Part shown: piece after piece, positions 23,460 to 36,981 of the stretch
How positions within the stretch are numbered: the stretch's first letter is position 1
Layout: each line of letters opens with the position of its first letter
Assembly (NCBI RefSeq): GCF_022965805.1
Contig: NC_133106.1
Span: 32,973,913 to 33,037,912 of the forward strand
Direction: 5' to 3'
Origin: Primulina eburnea
Taxonomy: Eukaryota > Streptophyta > Magnoliopsida > Lamiales > Gesneriaceae
Length of the DNA stretch: 64,000 bases
The notes under the pieces: model-generated
Seen by the model: the letters and a program-made list of their open reading frames with translations, nothing else
What the model was told of the DNA's origin: nothing
Database searches by the model: none
Program-made: the position numbers and the translations under genes

Positions 23460-23926
23460 ATGAGGATGCCATACTATCTTTAACACAATATATTAAAAAA
23501 CACAAAAAACTCACATGAGATAATCTCACGAGATTAAGTCAAAAATACTATTTAAAAAATAGTATTTTTTTTATAAAAAAAATATTACTCATTGATTTTA
23601 CATATTAAATGTATTATATAAAAATGAGGATGACATACTATCTGTAACACAAGATATTAGAAAATATAAAAATTCACGTGAGACGGTCTTATGAGATCAA
23701 GTCAAGATACTATTTAAAAAATATTACTGTTCATAATAGTTATAGATTGAATCAATCTGTTTTACAGTCAAAAAATTTATTAAAAAAACTATTGTTTGAC
23801 CTATGGGACGAAGAAATATACATAACATATAGAAATGAAATATATAAAATAGTTTGCATGCATTTGTATGCATTGACTACTAAGGTCCAATTTGGTAGGT
23901 GGTATAAAGGTCGGATTGATTATTAA

Positions 23927-25107
23927 CACTTTGTTTGGTCTAATTTTACGGATATGAGATTGACTAATTGTTTGACAATTATACTGTTTTGGTGGGAAAC
24001 TAAATCCATGAAAAATGGAATGACAGAAACAATCCGGGTACCCCAAAAACTTTTATCACCAAAATACCACTGCTTGTAATAATTAGACAAATTGCAAGTG
24101 GTCTTCTCTATCACCACACACCGAAATCTTTACGAAGACTGGTGCCTTTGACCTCTGTCCACGATGTTCGAAATCGATGGGGAAAAACCAAATCCCCATT
24201 TTTAGCACAGATCTGAAGTAATTTGAAGGATTGTCGAAGGTAAAACTTGATAAAATTCGCATGCGAAACTATGTATAATTGCCGATGTCGGAACTCTTCC
24301 GTAACGCCTTGCGTCGTAGATGTATTGACAATTTTTTGTTTTCTGTTATCGCTTTCATCTTCAGATGTATTGTAAAAGCTGCTTTTTTTTATGTGGTTGC
24401 TTGTTGTGTGTGTTTCTATTTTTGTGCTCCGAATAATTTATTTCTACGAAAACCACAAAATTGGAGATTGTACTACATTGTAGTAGAAATTTCTTGGCTT
24501 TCTTTCTTGGGTTGTTGTACCAAAAAAATATTAATTTTTTTTTACATTCTAGTATTTCTTTTGTAACGTTACTGATGTCAATGGTATACAAGAGTTTTTG
24601 TTCAACTCGGAAGTACAAGATTACTGTAATAACAATTTCAAAAATTGTTCACAATACCTTCTTCTCACATGTAAATCTTGCTTTATAACAACGGATCGAA
24701 CGACGTTTGTGCAATTAAGTTCGAATCTCACCTGCAAGAGAGAAAATATGAACTCACACGAAAATGCTCCAGCTTTCTGTTGCGTCTTCGGTTCACATCT
24801 TTGACGGATCTGAACTCATCAAATCTTCACGTTCGACGGGAAGGAAGATGGTTTCCAATTCGGCTCTGATTTTTGAGAGAAGAAGCCGTAGGTTGGGGGA
24901 CTAAAAACGATATAAGAAAATAAAATAAATAGTAAGATGAAGGGTATTTTGGTCCTTACAACACTTATCATGACTTTATCAATCCTATTCATTTCACACC
25001 ACACACCATATTACATAAATCTGAAATTAATTATCTTATCATATCAAACATTTATCAATCAAATTATTAATCATTCAACTATCACATCCTACGAACCAAG
25101 CGGACCC
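23927..25107. mobile_element. Possible Harbinger-like element
   Basis: The left edge (cactttgtttggtctaa) and the right edge (cgaaccaagcggaccc) are loosely complementary around the TTTGGT/ACCAAG core, and both are flanked by TAA (23924-23926, 25108-25110). The TIRs are imperfect, and no transposase frame was found inside. This call is tentative. Confidence 0.35.
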
Positions 25108-25288
25108 TAATATAATACACACCAACCTGATTCACTATATTATAAAACAAAGAAACATTCTAAATAATCAGATCTGCCAAATGTTTGAAGTCGCAAATTC
25201 AAATTCATTCGCTCGAATATTTATTTATAATCATCAATTGCTTGAAATTTTTAGGTTTTGTGTATGTAGGTCTCTCTGGATAGCTTAA

Positions 25289-25289
<1 letters not shown>

Positions 25290-25342
<53 letters not shown>
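25290..25342. repeat. (AAT)n microsatellite
   Basis: An uninterrupted AAT trinucleotide run of about 53 bases. Confidence 0.95.
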
Positions 25343-25344
<2 letters not shown>

Positions 25345-26378
25345 ATTAAAATAAACACGTTTACAATTAATTTAATGCGTGCATGTAACTGTATATAAAA
25401 GTGGAATGTGGGATGAATCCCAATTAATTATTTCATATAAGATATAAATTTTAAGCGTGTCCATACACGCATTTTGATCTGGAGATGATTATTGTTAGTT
25501 TTAAGAATAAATTGTCCAAAATGTAATATATATTAATGGTAGAATAATATGAGAATTTTAATCCTCGAGTCGATTTGAGTAAAAATTGAAAGGGTCTTGT
25601 TGCTCATAAACGTACATGAAATTAAAATATTGTGTGTATCAGTAGTTAGTGTTGTGTGCAAATGTTGGCAACACCAACACACAACATGCAGCGGAAATTA
25701 AGTTTTAACATGACTCACGTAACTTGTAATGAATAAACACCAAATTTGAATTATGCACAAGTAGTTGGCTCATGGAAAAAATTCACTAGACAAATATGTA
25801 AATCGTTTTACACAACAATACTAATGAGAATAATAAAACTGAATTTTTTGACACTCCAATAAATTAAACAACATCAAAAAAATCAAACTAAAATTAAATG
25901 AATAAAACAAAAGAGGCATGTTGCTTGAAACCAAACGAAACCACTCTTCACTCAACACTTCACTCACTGTTGTACTTGAGTGTCGTCACCACCAATCAGC
26001 AACACGGTGATTACGTGAATCAATCACACAAACTTTTCACACGAATCTTCAATACTGAACTTGTGAAAGTTCAAAAAATCTCCAGCAGCTGTAGCGAATC
26101 CCATAAAAAAGCGTCACCATTCTTCTCTCAATATGCCATCTAACAAGTTGGATGAATTTCAAATTGAAATTTTAAAAATAAAATTAACTCTTCAATTGAT
26201 TTGGAACGAAGTATTACTCGAATTTCATATTTTAGTTATACGTGAAGTTAATCAGGAGTAAAATATGAATTGAATTTGAGTAAATTTAATTTGTTTTCAA
26301 TCTCTTCAATTTGAACTCCGTGTTGGAAAAATGACTAAATCTTGTAAGTGAACAAAGTGCTATACAGGATTAAAGATG

Positions 26379-26421
<43 letters not shown>

Positions 26422-26670
26422 TGCATAAATTAATACTATTAGTGTAACATATCAAAACTATATATATAAATCAAATTGGTTGAAATTATAAAATCTTTAT
26501 TTCTGGAATATCTATTTCAAAAGCTACATATGTATATGTTACGATGGTGCGTGATATTAAATTCTAATGCCATTGAAGTCAAGGACTAAGACAATGCATG
26601 TTAGGTTTGACATATCTAAAAAAATCCAAGAGATTGAAAATGACATATGAGAAAATTTGTTTTTTTTTAA

Positions 26671-26687
26671 ATATAATTATTATTTAT

Positions 26688-26729
<42 letters not shown>

Positions 26730-26756
26730 TGTTTTTTAAATATAATTATTATTCAT

Positions 26757-26810
<54 letters not shown>
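26671..26810. repeat. Duplicated AT-rich block ending in (AT)n
   Basis: The motif aaatataattattatt-a/c-atacaat followed by an (AT)n run occurs twice (near 26671 and 26736), with the second AT run longer. A separate (TA)n run lies at 26381-26420. Polymerase slippage and unequal exchange explain the pattern. Confidence 0.8.
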
Positions 26811-26813
<3 letters not shown>

Positions 26814-27756
26814 AGAAAATTTGCATTATTTAATTTACACACATATTGATGCCTATTACTACCAGATATCCCCTTAGCATATCCGAAAATTTATTTAAAT
26901 GTAAAAATTTAAAAGAGTATAATTTTAGAATATTGGGAGAAGTTTAATTTTCAAAAAATATTAATTACGAGAATTGATATTTTCTTTTGATAAATTATTA
27001 AAGTGACATTAATATAAACGGATGGAGTCATTGTTTCATAGGCCCGTACACTTATTAATAAATACGAATTTTTTTCTTCCAATTTTCATAATAATTCTAC
27101 ATGCCCAAGCGTGTGTGGTATTCGAAAACTTTTTGCCTAAAGCTTTTAAAGAAGTAATCTTTTCTCTACCAAGAAACACAATTTCTTGATAATGTAAATT
27201 AAATTGAGTGCGACGAAATATCATACAATACTGAGCATGCTGCTCTCCATTGCCAATGGCATTGGCTGTCTTCATTTCTTTCCGCAAAAACAGACCCAGC
27301 AAACGAATCGACCCACATATTCACACTTGCAATTCAGTTGACTATTAATGCATAAAACTACCGATAGCTCACTCTAAAAAAAACCGTATATGTATATGTA
27401 TATGTATATGTAAGAATAATATTGACAAGAAAGCACGTTTGTTAGCTGTACATGCCTCATAAAAGACGGGCTTTTTTCCTTTTTTAATCGCTTTCTTTCC
27501 TACACCTCAAAATAAAATTGTGATCCCCCTCGAGTGTTATTTTCTCCATTTCTTACCAAAGATTCCAACTTTACCTTCTTGAAACCCCTCAAGCTAACGC
27601 CCACGAACAACTTTTATCTTCGGAATTTTTTTTTTGGGGGATAGAAAATTGGTTTGAGATGTGAGATTCAAAAGGGGTGATTCTGGTGTTGTAAAAATTT
27701 CTCCTTTTTGCTGTTAATGTAATCTTTTGTATTATTATTGTTGTTGTTTGTATTAT

Positions 27757-30700
27757 ATGGCTCATGCTCAGAGCAATAGTAAGAATAACGAAGCAAATGG
27801 TAATATTAATGCTGGCGGTGATAGTGAAGTGAAATCAGCTACTTTTCATGACTTTCTTGGTAACAAGGGCAAACGGCAAGAGTCTGCTCCGGAGACCGGC
27901 GGGGGAAGCCGGCCGCCTCCGGATTTCTCGGCGTCGGCTACTTCCGAGCAGGCCTCTGGTAGGAAGAAACCATTAAAAACCTATTTTTACTTTGTTTTAT
28001 TTATTATAGTATCTTGTAACTATTGTGTTTGTCGAGTAGCGCTTGTCTTTGATTCCTTTTATTAATTTGTAAAATTGATTTTATTTTTAATTGTGTGACA
28101 GTGAGTGCTCTAGATTTTTATCTTCAAATAATGGAGTGACCTCGGATCTTCAGCCAATTGGCAACTAATGCTTTTGATATGTTTACATTTGCATAAAAGT
28201 TGATTCTCGAGTTCTTTACTTACAAAACACTATTTTGATGAATTGGGAGGTTGGTACTTTTGGCAACGGAGTAGTTCTGTCTGAGGTACTGAGGTCATTC
28301 ATTGATGGAGTAGTTTTCTTTGTACTGTTGTCTTGTGTACATTAAAAAATCGAAATGAATGCGATTTCAAAGAAGACTAATAAAGTGAAACGTGTGGACA
28401 TTAAGTTACATTTCTTTAGAAAAAATTTAGCACACAATAGCAGTTGACATTTACTAAAGATCATTTAACTAGGTGGCTCCGTAGCTAACTACGTGTTGTT
28501 GGTACTTTTATGATCTCAAGATTATTGTGATTACTTCATGGATCCTTGATAAGTTAATGGTTAGTTTTTCTACACTAATCATGACAGAAAGACATGTAAA
28601 TAATCATTTGGAGGGGATACCTTTCTATGGATCAAGAGGCGAACTTAGGCCTGAAACTAGCTACAGATTCGGTGGAAACAAGCGAAGTAACTCTGACTCC
28701 TTTATGGTGTCGTCAAGAGATAAACTGCCACAAGGACAACCAGATTCACAAGATAATCCAGTTTTGACAAAGGTGTGCTCTTTCTTATTTCTTCCCTTTA
28801 TATTTTCCGTTGCCTCTCTTGAAGATTAGCTCTTACGAAAATTAGTGCTTAAGATTCTGATGCCTTTTGCGGGCTGATTTACATTGGCTCAACTTAATCA
28901 CACATTGAATTTTCTGTTCAAGTTCAGCTCATGCGATATTCTGGGGGAGAACAACCTAGACAACCACATGACGAGGAAACCTTTGGTGCGCACCAATTGA
29001 GGACCATTCCATCCTCATTTATATCGCAGTCGTCCCATGGTGGTAGAACTGATGCTAACAATCCCAAGTGGGATCGAGCTATACCGGGGAATCTTGGACC
29101 AGGGTCGCAATATCCTCCACGTTCTGGTCAGGTCGCACCATTTGGGTACCAGGCACTTTCTAGTAAGATTAGAGACACAAATGTGGGTACTTCTGTTGTA
29201 TCACAGACAGCTGCTGATGAAGGATCTAGAACTGGAATAAAAGGTTCAGGAATTTTGAGCTCAATTAATACAGTTGGAGGTATCTCAGGGAGACAGCCTT
29301 CAGGGGTGCTGATACGCAAGGGTGAACAAAAGTCTGGAATTTGTGTATCTGAACCAGAGTCTTCTATTTCTCCCAGGTTAATTTGGGTGACATGTTTTAT
29401 TTGATCGCACTCTTGAGTATGCACTCCTGAATATTAACTTCAAGTCCAAATGAGTTTTGATTGTTCAATCTCTATTACTTTATAGCAGCCAACATGGGAC
29501 CGAGTCTTCTGGTCGTCAGATGACTATATTTTATGGTGGTCAAGCGCACGTTTTTGACAATATTCATCCAAACAAGGTTTTTTCTACATCTTTTAGAAGT
29601 TATTACGAATATTGTCTATGTTTCTAGTGCTCTTTGATTTCTTGCTAATATTTACTTGGATGCACTTGACAACTGACACCTGTAATTAATGTGGACTTAT
29701 CTGAAGCAACTATAAGCTCGCTCCCCCCCCCTTCCCGAAATAGGGATCTACTTTCTCCCCTATAGCTTGCTAGCGTTGAGCTCTTTTAGTGCTATATCAT
29801 CAGAAAGATTTTTAAAACCACTTTCTTAAAAGCTCGAGCTTATGGGAGAGGATTTAACCAGAGTTTTTATATTTGACACTCATTCAAATGTAAGGCATAG
29901 ATCTGAAATTAATATGCGGTATACACGTATGACAGATGGGTTTCGGACAATCATGCCAAATTGAAGACCAATCTATATCTATATACCTATAAAAGTGTAG
30001 ATGAAAGGCATTGTTTTCCAATTGTGCAATGACAAAATTAACCTTCTATACACACTTCAAGATTAGAATGTAACTCCTATATTAATTTTATCAAATAACT
30101 GCAATGACAAAATTAACCTTTTATACACACTTCAAGATTAGAATGTAACTCCTATATTAATTTTATCAAATAACTCATCTTTATACTACATTTAAATCTT
30201 TTATCTTTTTAATTCTCTCTACATGTTTTTCCCATGATTTCATTGTAATTTTGTATTTATATTTTTATTGCAATTTCTAATTAATTAATAAATTATAGTA
30301 TCACAAAAATATATATGAACGTCTACTTCTTTTGTTATATTTCAAATTTTAATGGTTACAAATATATATGAACGTCTACTCCTTTTGTTATATTTCAAAT
30401 TTTAATGGATAAAATCATATAGTTTCAAATCTATATTTAATAATTATTATATGAGTCTATTTGATATTTACCATATAATCTTATTTGAATGTGTGTTTTT
30501 TTACATATATTGCGTTGTGTTTGAATATATAATTTTTTTAAAAAATTTTGTTTCAGTTCATTTTGTTTTACATATTATGTTCATTACAATTTATTATATA
30601 ACATAAAATCAACTGCTTGAATTTTAATTTGGGAAACAATTTTGAAAGTAAGTTATATAAGTTCTTATAAATCGTCTAATATGATAAGAAATTACGCTCA

Positions 30701-31553
30701 GATAAATAACAAAATGATTCAAATTATTTTTTAGAAAATCATATTTTCTTTAATTTTTATAATATAATTGAAATTACGTGCGTTGCACGTGCATCATGCT
30801 AGTTTAATTTAAAGAAATCTATATAAGGGTTGCCTGTCAAAAATTCTGAACTTGCTACTTCATTCTGATATCATCATGTCAGAAATCATATTTTCTTAAG
30901 CTCAAGCTCGTGAAAGGTTGTACAACAATAGTTTTATGTTAACAAATCAATGTTTGATATCATTTATGATAACTGGGCATTATCTCTGAAAATTTATCGC
31001 ATTCTCTGTGATATATCAGGCAGATGTTATAATGGCTTTGGCTGGATCAAATGGAGGATCTTGGTCTACAGCCTATACTTCTAATTTGGCAGTCAGACCC
31101 TCCAGCGGAGAAAACCAAATTCCTGGTGGTGGTGAGAACGACATGGCAGTTTCTATACTGAGGGAGTTGGAAGGGAGATCATCTGATAGAGAGGATGTCT
31201 ACCGTGGTTTTAGCTCAGGTAATCAACAAATGTTTATCTATCCCATTTGTTTAGCTACTTGCACTATGACGTATGGTCGCTAGTCCTTAATCGAGGAAAT
31301 GAAATGGTACTTCATTTCTTGTTTGAATGTGCCATCAATCAACCAGTTTTCGCAACTTTCTGAAAATTATTTTTCATTAAGACATCACCAGCTAAAGGTA
31401 TAATTGTTTATTTTCTTGATATCGAATGTAAATATGTTGATGCAGAAAAACCACATTGTTGATGTAGGAAATTATCAAGCGGGCATCAGAACCAAGGAGA
31501 AAACTGCCTCATTCAAAGAAACTAAAATTGGTGCTGGAGAGAAACCCGGGTAG
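27757..31553 (+). CDS. TIFY8: TIFY8-type transcriptional regulator
   Basis: TIFY8 proteins are nuclear co-regulators that bind TOPLESS/NINJA-type corepressors through the TIFY motif but lack the Jas degron of JAZ proteins. Exons are 27757-27958, 28588-28772, 28928-29376, 29486-29576, 31020-31218 and 31468-31553, totalling 404 codons (403 aa) in phase. The N-terminus MAHAQSNSKNNEANG and FHDFLG block match the family. Exon 28928 encodes the WDRA...QYP and PFGYQ segment and GSRTGIKGSGILSSIN. Exon 29486 carries the TIFY motif MTIFYGGQAHVFDNIHPNK, and the next exon continues ADVIMALAGSNGGSWS. The last exon is the least certain: the acceptor at 31467 (gatgtag) keeps frame to a TAG stop. A relic of the usual second exon sits in intron 1 and a Helitron lies in the intron before 31020. 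Confidence 0.85.
28102..28160 (+). pseudogene. Decayed second exon of TIFY8
   Basis: After an acceptor (gacag at 28101), the sequence reads V-S-A in the frame expected from exon 1. One base out of frame it then reads FLSSNNGVTSDL, resembling the Ser/Gly-rich exon that ends TSDLG in other TIFY8 proteins. No GT donor follows the TSDL codons. Including it would give a stop. Skipping it joins exon 1 (phase 1) directly to 28588 (phase 1) as A-S-E-R-H without a shift. Confidence 0.45.
29972..30802 (+). mobile_element. Non-autonomous Helitron in a TIFY8 intron (831 bp)
   Basis: The 5' end is A|TCTATATCTATATACC and the 3' end is CTAG|T, the Helitron arrangement of insertion between A and T with TC and CTRR termini. 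Just before the end, acgtgc-gtt-gcacgt forms the expected hairpin, followed by gcatcatgCTAG. The interior contains a ~75-bp tandem duplication (about 30025-30175) and a second one around 30310-30410 (gaacgtctact...). There is no coding capacity. The host intron is 1.44 kb because of it. Confidence 0.8.
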
Positions 31554-32325
31554 TAATGGTGACATTCCACCTTTTCAATTATAAATGACATTGGATACCA
31601 AATATGGTTCAAATGGACTCCATCTTCGATTATATTCTGTTGATTATGCTGCTGTTTCTCTTGAAATTAGGCATTATTAAGCTTTTATGTACTCCTGTTT
31701 TTTGAATGAAAACTTGTTTATGGTTCTATTTCTTTGCAATGCTAAGGTTGAACCATCCAAACGCATTAGAAATTCACCTTTAACTCTCTCCACTCATGCG
31801 AGTTCAGGGCATAGGGATTAAACTCCCACAAGTTATTTTTCCACCCAGAAATTCCAACATTATTGAAGCCACAATCATCAGATATGGGTATCTCACCTCT
31901 GAAAGGCTGTGACTGTCTATTTCCGAAATCCAAACTGGAACCACCCATCAATAAGGGCAATAGCAGAGCCAATACTTTGGTATGAAATAACAAATAAAAA
32001 AAATTGGAGTGGGAGATTTTAGGTTTTAGATCAGAAAACTACCATGAAAGCTAATATTTTTCGGTCTTACAGATGCCCCTGTTGGATCCATTCCTGCTGA
32101 CAGGCTTCAGATACTAAAATTGCTTTAAGTCGAACAAGGGAGAAAATGCAGGGCTAACCTTCCTTGGTTCTATTTACACTTTAACAAAATTACCGCATAT
32201 CTTATTCATGATGAGATTGGACAATCATATGAATCTTCCGAGGCACATTCACTATATATATTAATGTCATTAGAGATTCCATTCGACACACACCAATCGT
32301 TATAGACAAATTTCAGGGAATTGAT
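31554..32325. other. Interval between TIFY8 and the CCDC93-like gene
   Basis: The two genes converge here. A minus-strand open frame at 31766-31993 (LDFGNRQSQPFRGEIPISDD within it) has a non-random look but I recognise no family. It may be an old gene fragment or chance. The rest is 3' UTR-like. Confidence 0.3.
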
Positions 32326-35300
32326 CTATGTTCGAGTAATCTGAGCCCGGAGCCTCTCGTTTCTTGCACGTTCTTCCTGGATTTACAAGGACGCAATATG
32401 AGTATACGCGCACTGTGGTTAGTGGAATGACAGTAACAACAAAAAGAAGATACCAACATCACCACCATACCTGGAGAAGTTTCAAGAGAGAAGAGTTCTG
32501 CCTTTGTTCTGAAATTGCTGTTGTGCAATTTTCTTTGATAGAGTCACATATTTTTTCCTCAGATTGCAGTGTCAATTCCACTTTCTCCAGTTTCTGTGAC
32601 GTCAGAAGAAAGTTGCTTTAGTTTAAGAAAACCAATCTTGAATTCGTAAGTAGCAAAGACACTATACAGGAAAAGATTATTAGCTTCTTATCATATTTCG
32701 ACCTGCTATAAAACGAGGAAGAAAAGACGATATCTTTATAAATCTATATCCGCAACACATGTTCCTTTCTTTTCCTTCCATTAAAATCTCTCAAACAAGC
32801 CTATAAAAAAAAAATCTCCCAAACAATCAATTTTTTTTGAATTTCCTTTCCCTTCTTTTCATCCCAACTCCCAATCTAAGCCCAACGAGTTCAAATTCGG
32901 AGATAATTTCATGCGTAGACGCTAAAAGCGTGTGTGTCAAAATATTATTGGCACGGATGCATTAGCTTCAAATTCAAAAAGTCGAACTCGTTGATTTTTC
33001 ACGAGGAAATCGGTACCTGTTGGGTTCCTTTCAAAATTCCCTCCAGGGAATGGATGAGTTTACCCCGCCCATCAACACTGCTAATAGCATCTTGAAACTG
33101 CGGAAATAATACACAATATGTATAAATGACAGCAGTGAGGGACTGCTCGAACATATGTGATAATAATATGACAGTTGAATAAAATTCAGCAAACAATGGA
33201 GAAATAGTTGAACAATTTTCACCTGCAAACTAATGGAGTTCAACAAGGATATTTCCTTAAGCATTAAATCCTTAATCTCCATCAAGGCATTATATGTGTC
33301 ATAGTGCTTACAGGTTTGTCGATGCTTTTTCTGCGCAGCTAGGGCAGCTAATCAGTTAAGTAAAAAAATTGTATTTGTTAACACATAAAATCATTAGATT
33401 CTGATGTATTTACCTGAATCTGATTATCGAGTTCAGAAGATCGTATTTCATACCTACATCGTTAGATACAGATTCAAATCGATATACAAATATAAACCAC
33501 CAACAAATTTGGAGATCTATTCGTAGGGCAAAGATTCTAAACGCTTTGATGTGTACTGTATGAGTTCATCTTGTGTCAGCACTTCATCAAGCTCCCGCTT
33601 CAATTTCACAACTGATCTTAGTTTTGCAGCAAGTTCCTGTCGAGAAACAGGAGAGACAACCATTTCATCAAAATATCAACTAGAAAACACGCTGCTCAGA
33701 AGACACGGAGCACCATGAAAGTAGGATGTTGTTCAATCTTTAGGAAATGCTGGTTGATGTGGGATTCTCGAGGACTGTTAAGCAAGTGAAGTACTAAACA
33801 ATATCATTTGTATTCGATCACTACGAAACACCATTCAAATATCTAAGACAAAAGAAGAGAGTGTCAAATAAAACTGGGCCAGATTCATTGTCATGCAAAG
33901 AAGGAAATCAAAAGAATCAAATACGTTGACGAGGAAATTACCAAACAAAGCCATGAAGTATTCATTTGAAATAGAAAACTGTGTACTACCGAACTAACCT
34001 TCTTTCTCAAACCCAGCTTTTCATTGCAGTCTTGAAATGAACTATCAATGGCATCACCAAATTCATCATCATCTGTAGGACTATGCAAAATTTTATCAAG
34101 TTCCTCAACCTCCACCTGCAATCTTGACCACTCTAAATCCCACCGGGATTGAAAATCCGATTCTTGCCTCTCGAGCCCCTAAACAAACTTCAAGAAAGAG
34201 TCAGACATGGATAGTAATCTAACGGCAAAAACGCAGATGACCGGTTTAAACAGATGACGACCGGTTTAAACAGATGACAAAATCCTATCAGTTTTTGGTT
34301 GGAAAGAAATTAACACATGAGGGTAAACAACAAAAAGTTTGGCACAGAGTTAAACAAGAAGAACTTTCTCACTTAATAAAGCAACACAAATGTAGATAAT
34401 GACCAGCTCAAAAGAAAAAAAAAACTTAAAAGATGAAGCAAAACAACCTCCAAGGACTCCAAAAGTGATATCAATCTCGAATACATTGAAGCATTCGGAC
34501 AATATTTGTCATCTCTTTCAGGAATTTGAATGTCGTCCAAAACTGGAGCCTCGTTTCGTTTCTGTCAAGTAGCAAAATATCACCACCAATCAACACAGCT
34601 ACTTCCAAGATACAACCCCGTCGTGAACAATTCGTTCCTACTTCATTCTTAATAATAAGCAAATATAAAATGTGAAAAGAAATCTTGTTAATTGAACTTT
34701 ATGAATGAAAACTTAAACGATTGATATGTAAATTTCTTCCTTCGCACAAGGAGTAGATATCTGCGAAAACGGAAACTGATCCCTAGAATATACCACCAAT
34801 TATATCCAGGCCATGGTCAAATGATTTTAATCCGGAAGGTCGAGATTTAATTAACTAAAAATGGAGTTTGATTTAATTTTCCAAAACTTGGCCTCAAGCT
34901 GAAGCACAAGACAGAGACTATGAAACTTGACGATCATTTTTTCTTGGATGCGATAAATTCATCAAATAAGTTGGGTTGGAGTAACACATCCCCAGGGCAC
35001 CCACTTCACATGGTTACTCCAACAAAATGGTCGAGTAAACAGAAAATGCAATGATAAAATATTCAAGCAGACAGAAATGCAAAGATTACACATTCAAGCA
35101 AACAACAAATGCAAAATCAAACCGCAAGGTGAAATCTTTTTCCATTAACTGACCATTATCTCATGATTTTTCAGAGAAATTTCAAGATCAGGTGATCCCT
35201 TCTCAATCTGCGAATAATAATCTCGTTCAAGATTCGAAAACCAAATCTTCACATTCGTGTCGTTAACAGACTTTTCTTGAAAATCAACTCGGAATAATAT

Positions 35301-35361
35301 TACTCAAATTCTCGAAATGAAAACGAATATGTAAGGATTGAACTACCTCTTCTTTGTCCAT
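32326..35361 (-). CDS. CCDC93: CCDC93-like coiled-coil protein (CCC complex)
   Basis: There are ten exons on the minus strand: 35361-35347, 35207-35154, 34561-34448, 34178-~33999, 33636-33557, 33453-33414, 33330-33223, 33097-33017, 32593-32471 and 32376-32326. They give about 282 codons. The fourth exon's donor is uncertain by one base. The start is MDKEE in a 15-bp exon. The body is coiled coil: WDLEWSRLQVEVEELDKIL, a DELIQYEIRSSELDNQIQ junction, then HYDTYNALMEIKDLMLKEIS, LLNSISLQFQDAISS, and a C-terminus EERARNERLRAQITRT. The YNAL...LLNSI block is conserved in CCDC93, which with CCDC22 and COMMD proteins supports endosomal recycling in animals. Plant homologues are short (about 300 aa) and lack the N-terminal domain, as here. 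The role in plants is inferred. Confidence 0.75.
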
Positions 35362-36830
35362 CACTTCGCGTATTCTGTAAATAAATTTGAAGAAATGAAC
35401 AGTACTTTGTCTCGTTTGGTTACAAGATTTGAAGGGATGATTTATTTGGTGAAAAAAATCATGTAAAAAGGGATTTATCATTTTAAAAAAAATTGCGAAT
35501 ATGCAACCAAAGTTTCGTATAAAAATACTTCTGGATAAATGCGAAGATTTTGATTTTCTAATAATCAACGAATTTAATTACAAAATAGTATTATAAAAAT
35601 TAATATAATCACTTGACATTTTAATACAAACTTGCATCCACACAATTTATTTTATCAATTATATTTAATTTAATTAAATTATTTAAAAAATCAATTTTGA
35701 AATAATTATGATCAAAAAATTTATCCAAGTGCAAATGTTTCTAAACTTGAAATGAATATTTAAAATAAATATATATTTTTTCCAACAAGTTCTCAATTTT
35801 ATGCAAAAATAAAAATTATATTACATTTATAGAACAAAAATTAACAAGCTTAAATTAGTTTTTTCTATTCTAAGATTAAACAAGAAAGGATAATGCAGGA
35901 AAAAATATTTGATAAATATAGGTTATGGACTTATGGTATGAAAATACAGTGAAATGAGTTTTTTTAGGTTTTCTTAAAAAAGAAAGAGAAATGAGATTTT
36001 GATTAAATTTTTTTTTCGTAAGTTTTCTTGATATCCAATCAATATAATTAATAGGGAAAACTGCAATTTTTTGTGCTATGATTTTGTAATATTTTGTTTT
36101 TGGCTTTCTATGTTTTCAAATCTCGGTTTAACCTTGTATTTTTCATTTTTCGGAAATATTTTCATCCTAGTGTTGATATGACATTACGCACGTCAGTATC
36201 ATATTAGTTTTGTATTGGTGTCACATCAGAATTTTTCGATTAAAATTGCCAAAAAAAACAAAAATAACGAAGTAAAACTGAAATTTATAAATACATGATT
36301 CATTTGATTTATATTTAAATGATGATCAAAATATAATTATAAGAAATAGTGAGAGATTACATTGTAATTTTGACATATGAATTAAAAAAATAAATAGAAA
36401 AAATAAAGGTAAAAAAAATAACAAAGTAGGAATTGAATCTACATCTACAATTTGATGTTTAGGAAACAAAGACTTTATTGGTATAGATAACAAGACTTTA
36501 TTGGGGTCATGCAATAACACTTTGGACACTTTCGTTTTCCAATCTAACCTCGATTATGTAACAAGATATCATTTCTGGTGATCCTTGGGTTAGTTTAATC
36601 GTTAGTAAAAAAAAAAAGACGATTAATCGCATAAATGAGATGATCACTAAATTTAGGAATAAGGGTATTAAAAGTTATGAAGGTAGGAGCATAATATCAT
36701 CGCCCACTTGCTCAAAACTTTTGGTCCACATTTAAAGCCGTGATGAGCAAGGGAGGACCTTTTATTCAAATTTTAAATATGGACTGGACAACGATGGCTC
36801 ACCCACTTTAAGAATGGCAGCCACTCTGTC
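35362..36830. other. AT-rich intergenic interval
   Basis: This is the upstream region of the minus-strand CCDC93-like gene, followed by AT-rich sequence without recognisable genes. Dispersed-repeat-like stretches occur around 36040-36300. Nothing further can be supported. Confidence 0.4.
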
Positions 36831-36840
36831 TATAAATAAG
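36831..36840 (+). promoter_or_regulatory. TATA box upstream of the putative snoRNA
   Basis: tataaataag lies about 150 bases upstream of the C/D-box candidate, in a locally GC-richer, pyrimidine-ending context. It would place a transcription start near 36862. No plant USE element was recognised. Confidence 0.4.
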
Positions 36841-36981
36841 TCGTCAATTAGGGAAGGCATCATATGCTTCTCCAAATGTTTTGCGTGCGTTTCTCTCTTC
36901 TTTCCTAAATTTCTTGTGGTTTTTTTTTTTTTTTGAGCACAAATTTCATCTGGGTTTTTGTTCTTCATGATCAAGAATCCT

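Larger units (their letters stand above)
22561..27756. other. Gene-poor AT-rich interval
   Basis: I find no supportable gene. It holds palindromic MITEs (separate entry), degraded pieces of the same family at 23500-23735, a possible Harbinger-like element, an (AAT)n tract, (TA)n tracts and a duplicated AT-rich block. The last 250 bases before 27757 are the promoter and leader of TIFY8. Open frames in this interval overlap simple repeats or lack family features. Confidence 0.5.

Noticed and set aside
23678..24869. Cluster of short overlapping frames on both strands
   Set aside because: They fall in a possible Harbinger-like element, change frame repeatedly and show no family motif. No transposase was recognised.
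26598..26849. Open frame rich in Ile and Tyr
   Set aside because: It is translated (TA)n microsatellite sequence, as is the similar frame at 47147-47347.
27036..27302. Minus-strand 88-codon frame
   Set aside because: No recognisable domain, no supporting splice sites and AT-rich surroundings. It is likely chance.
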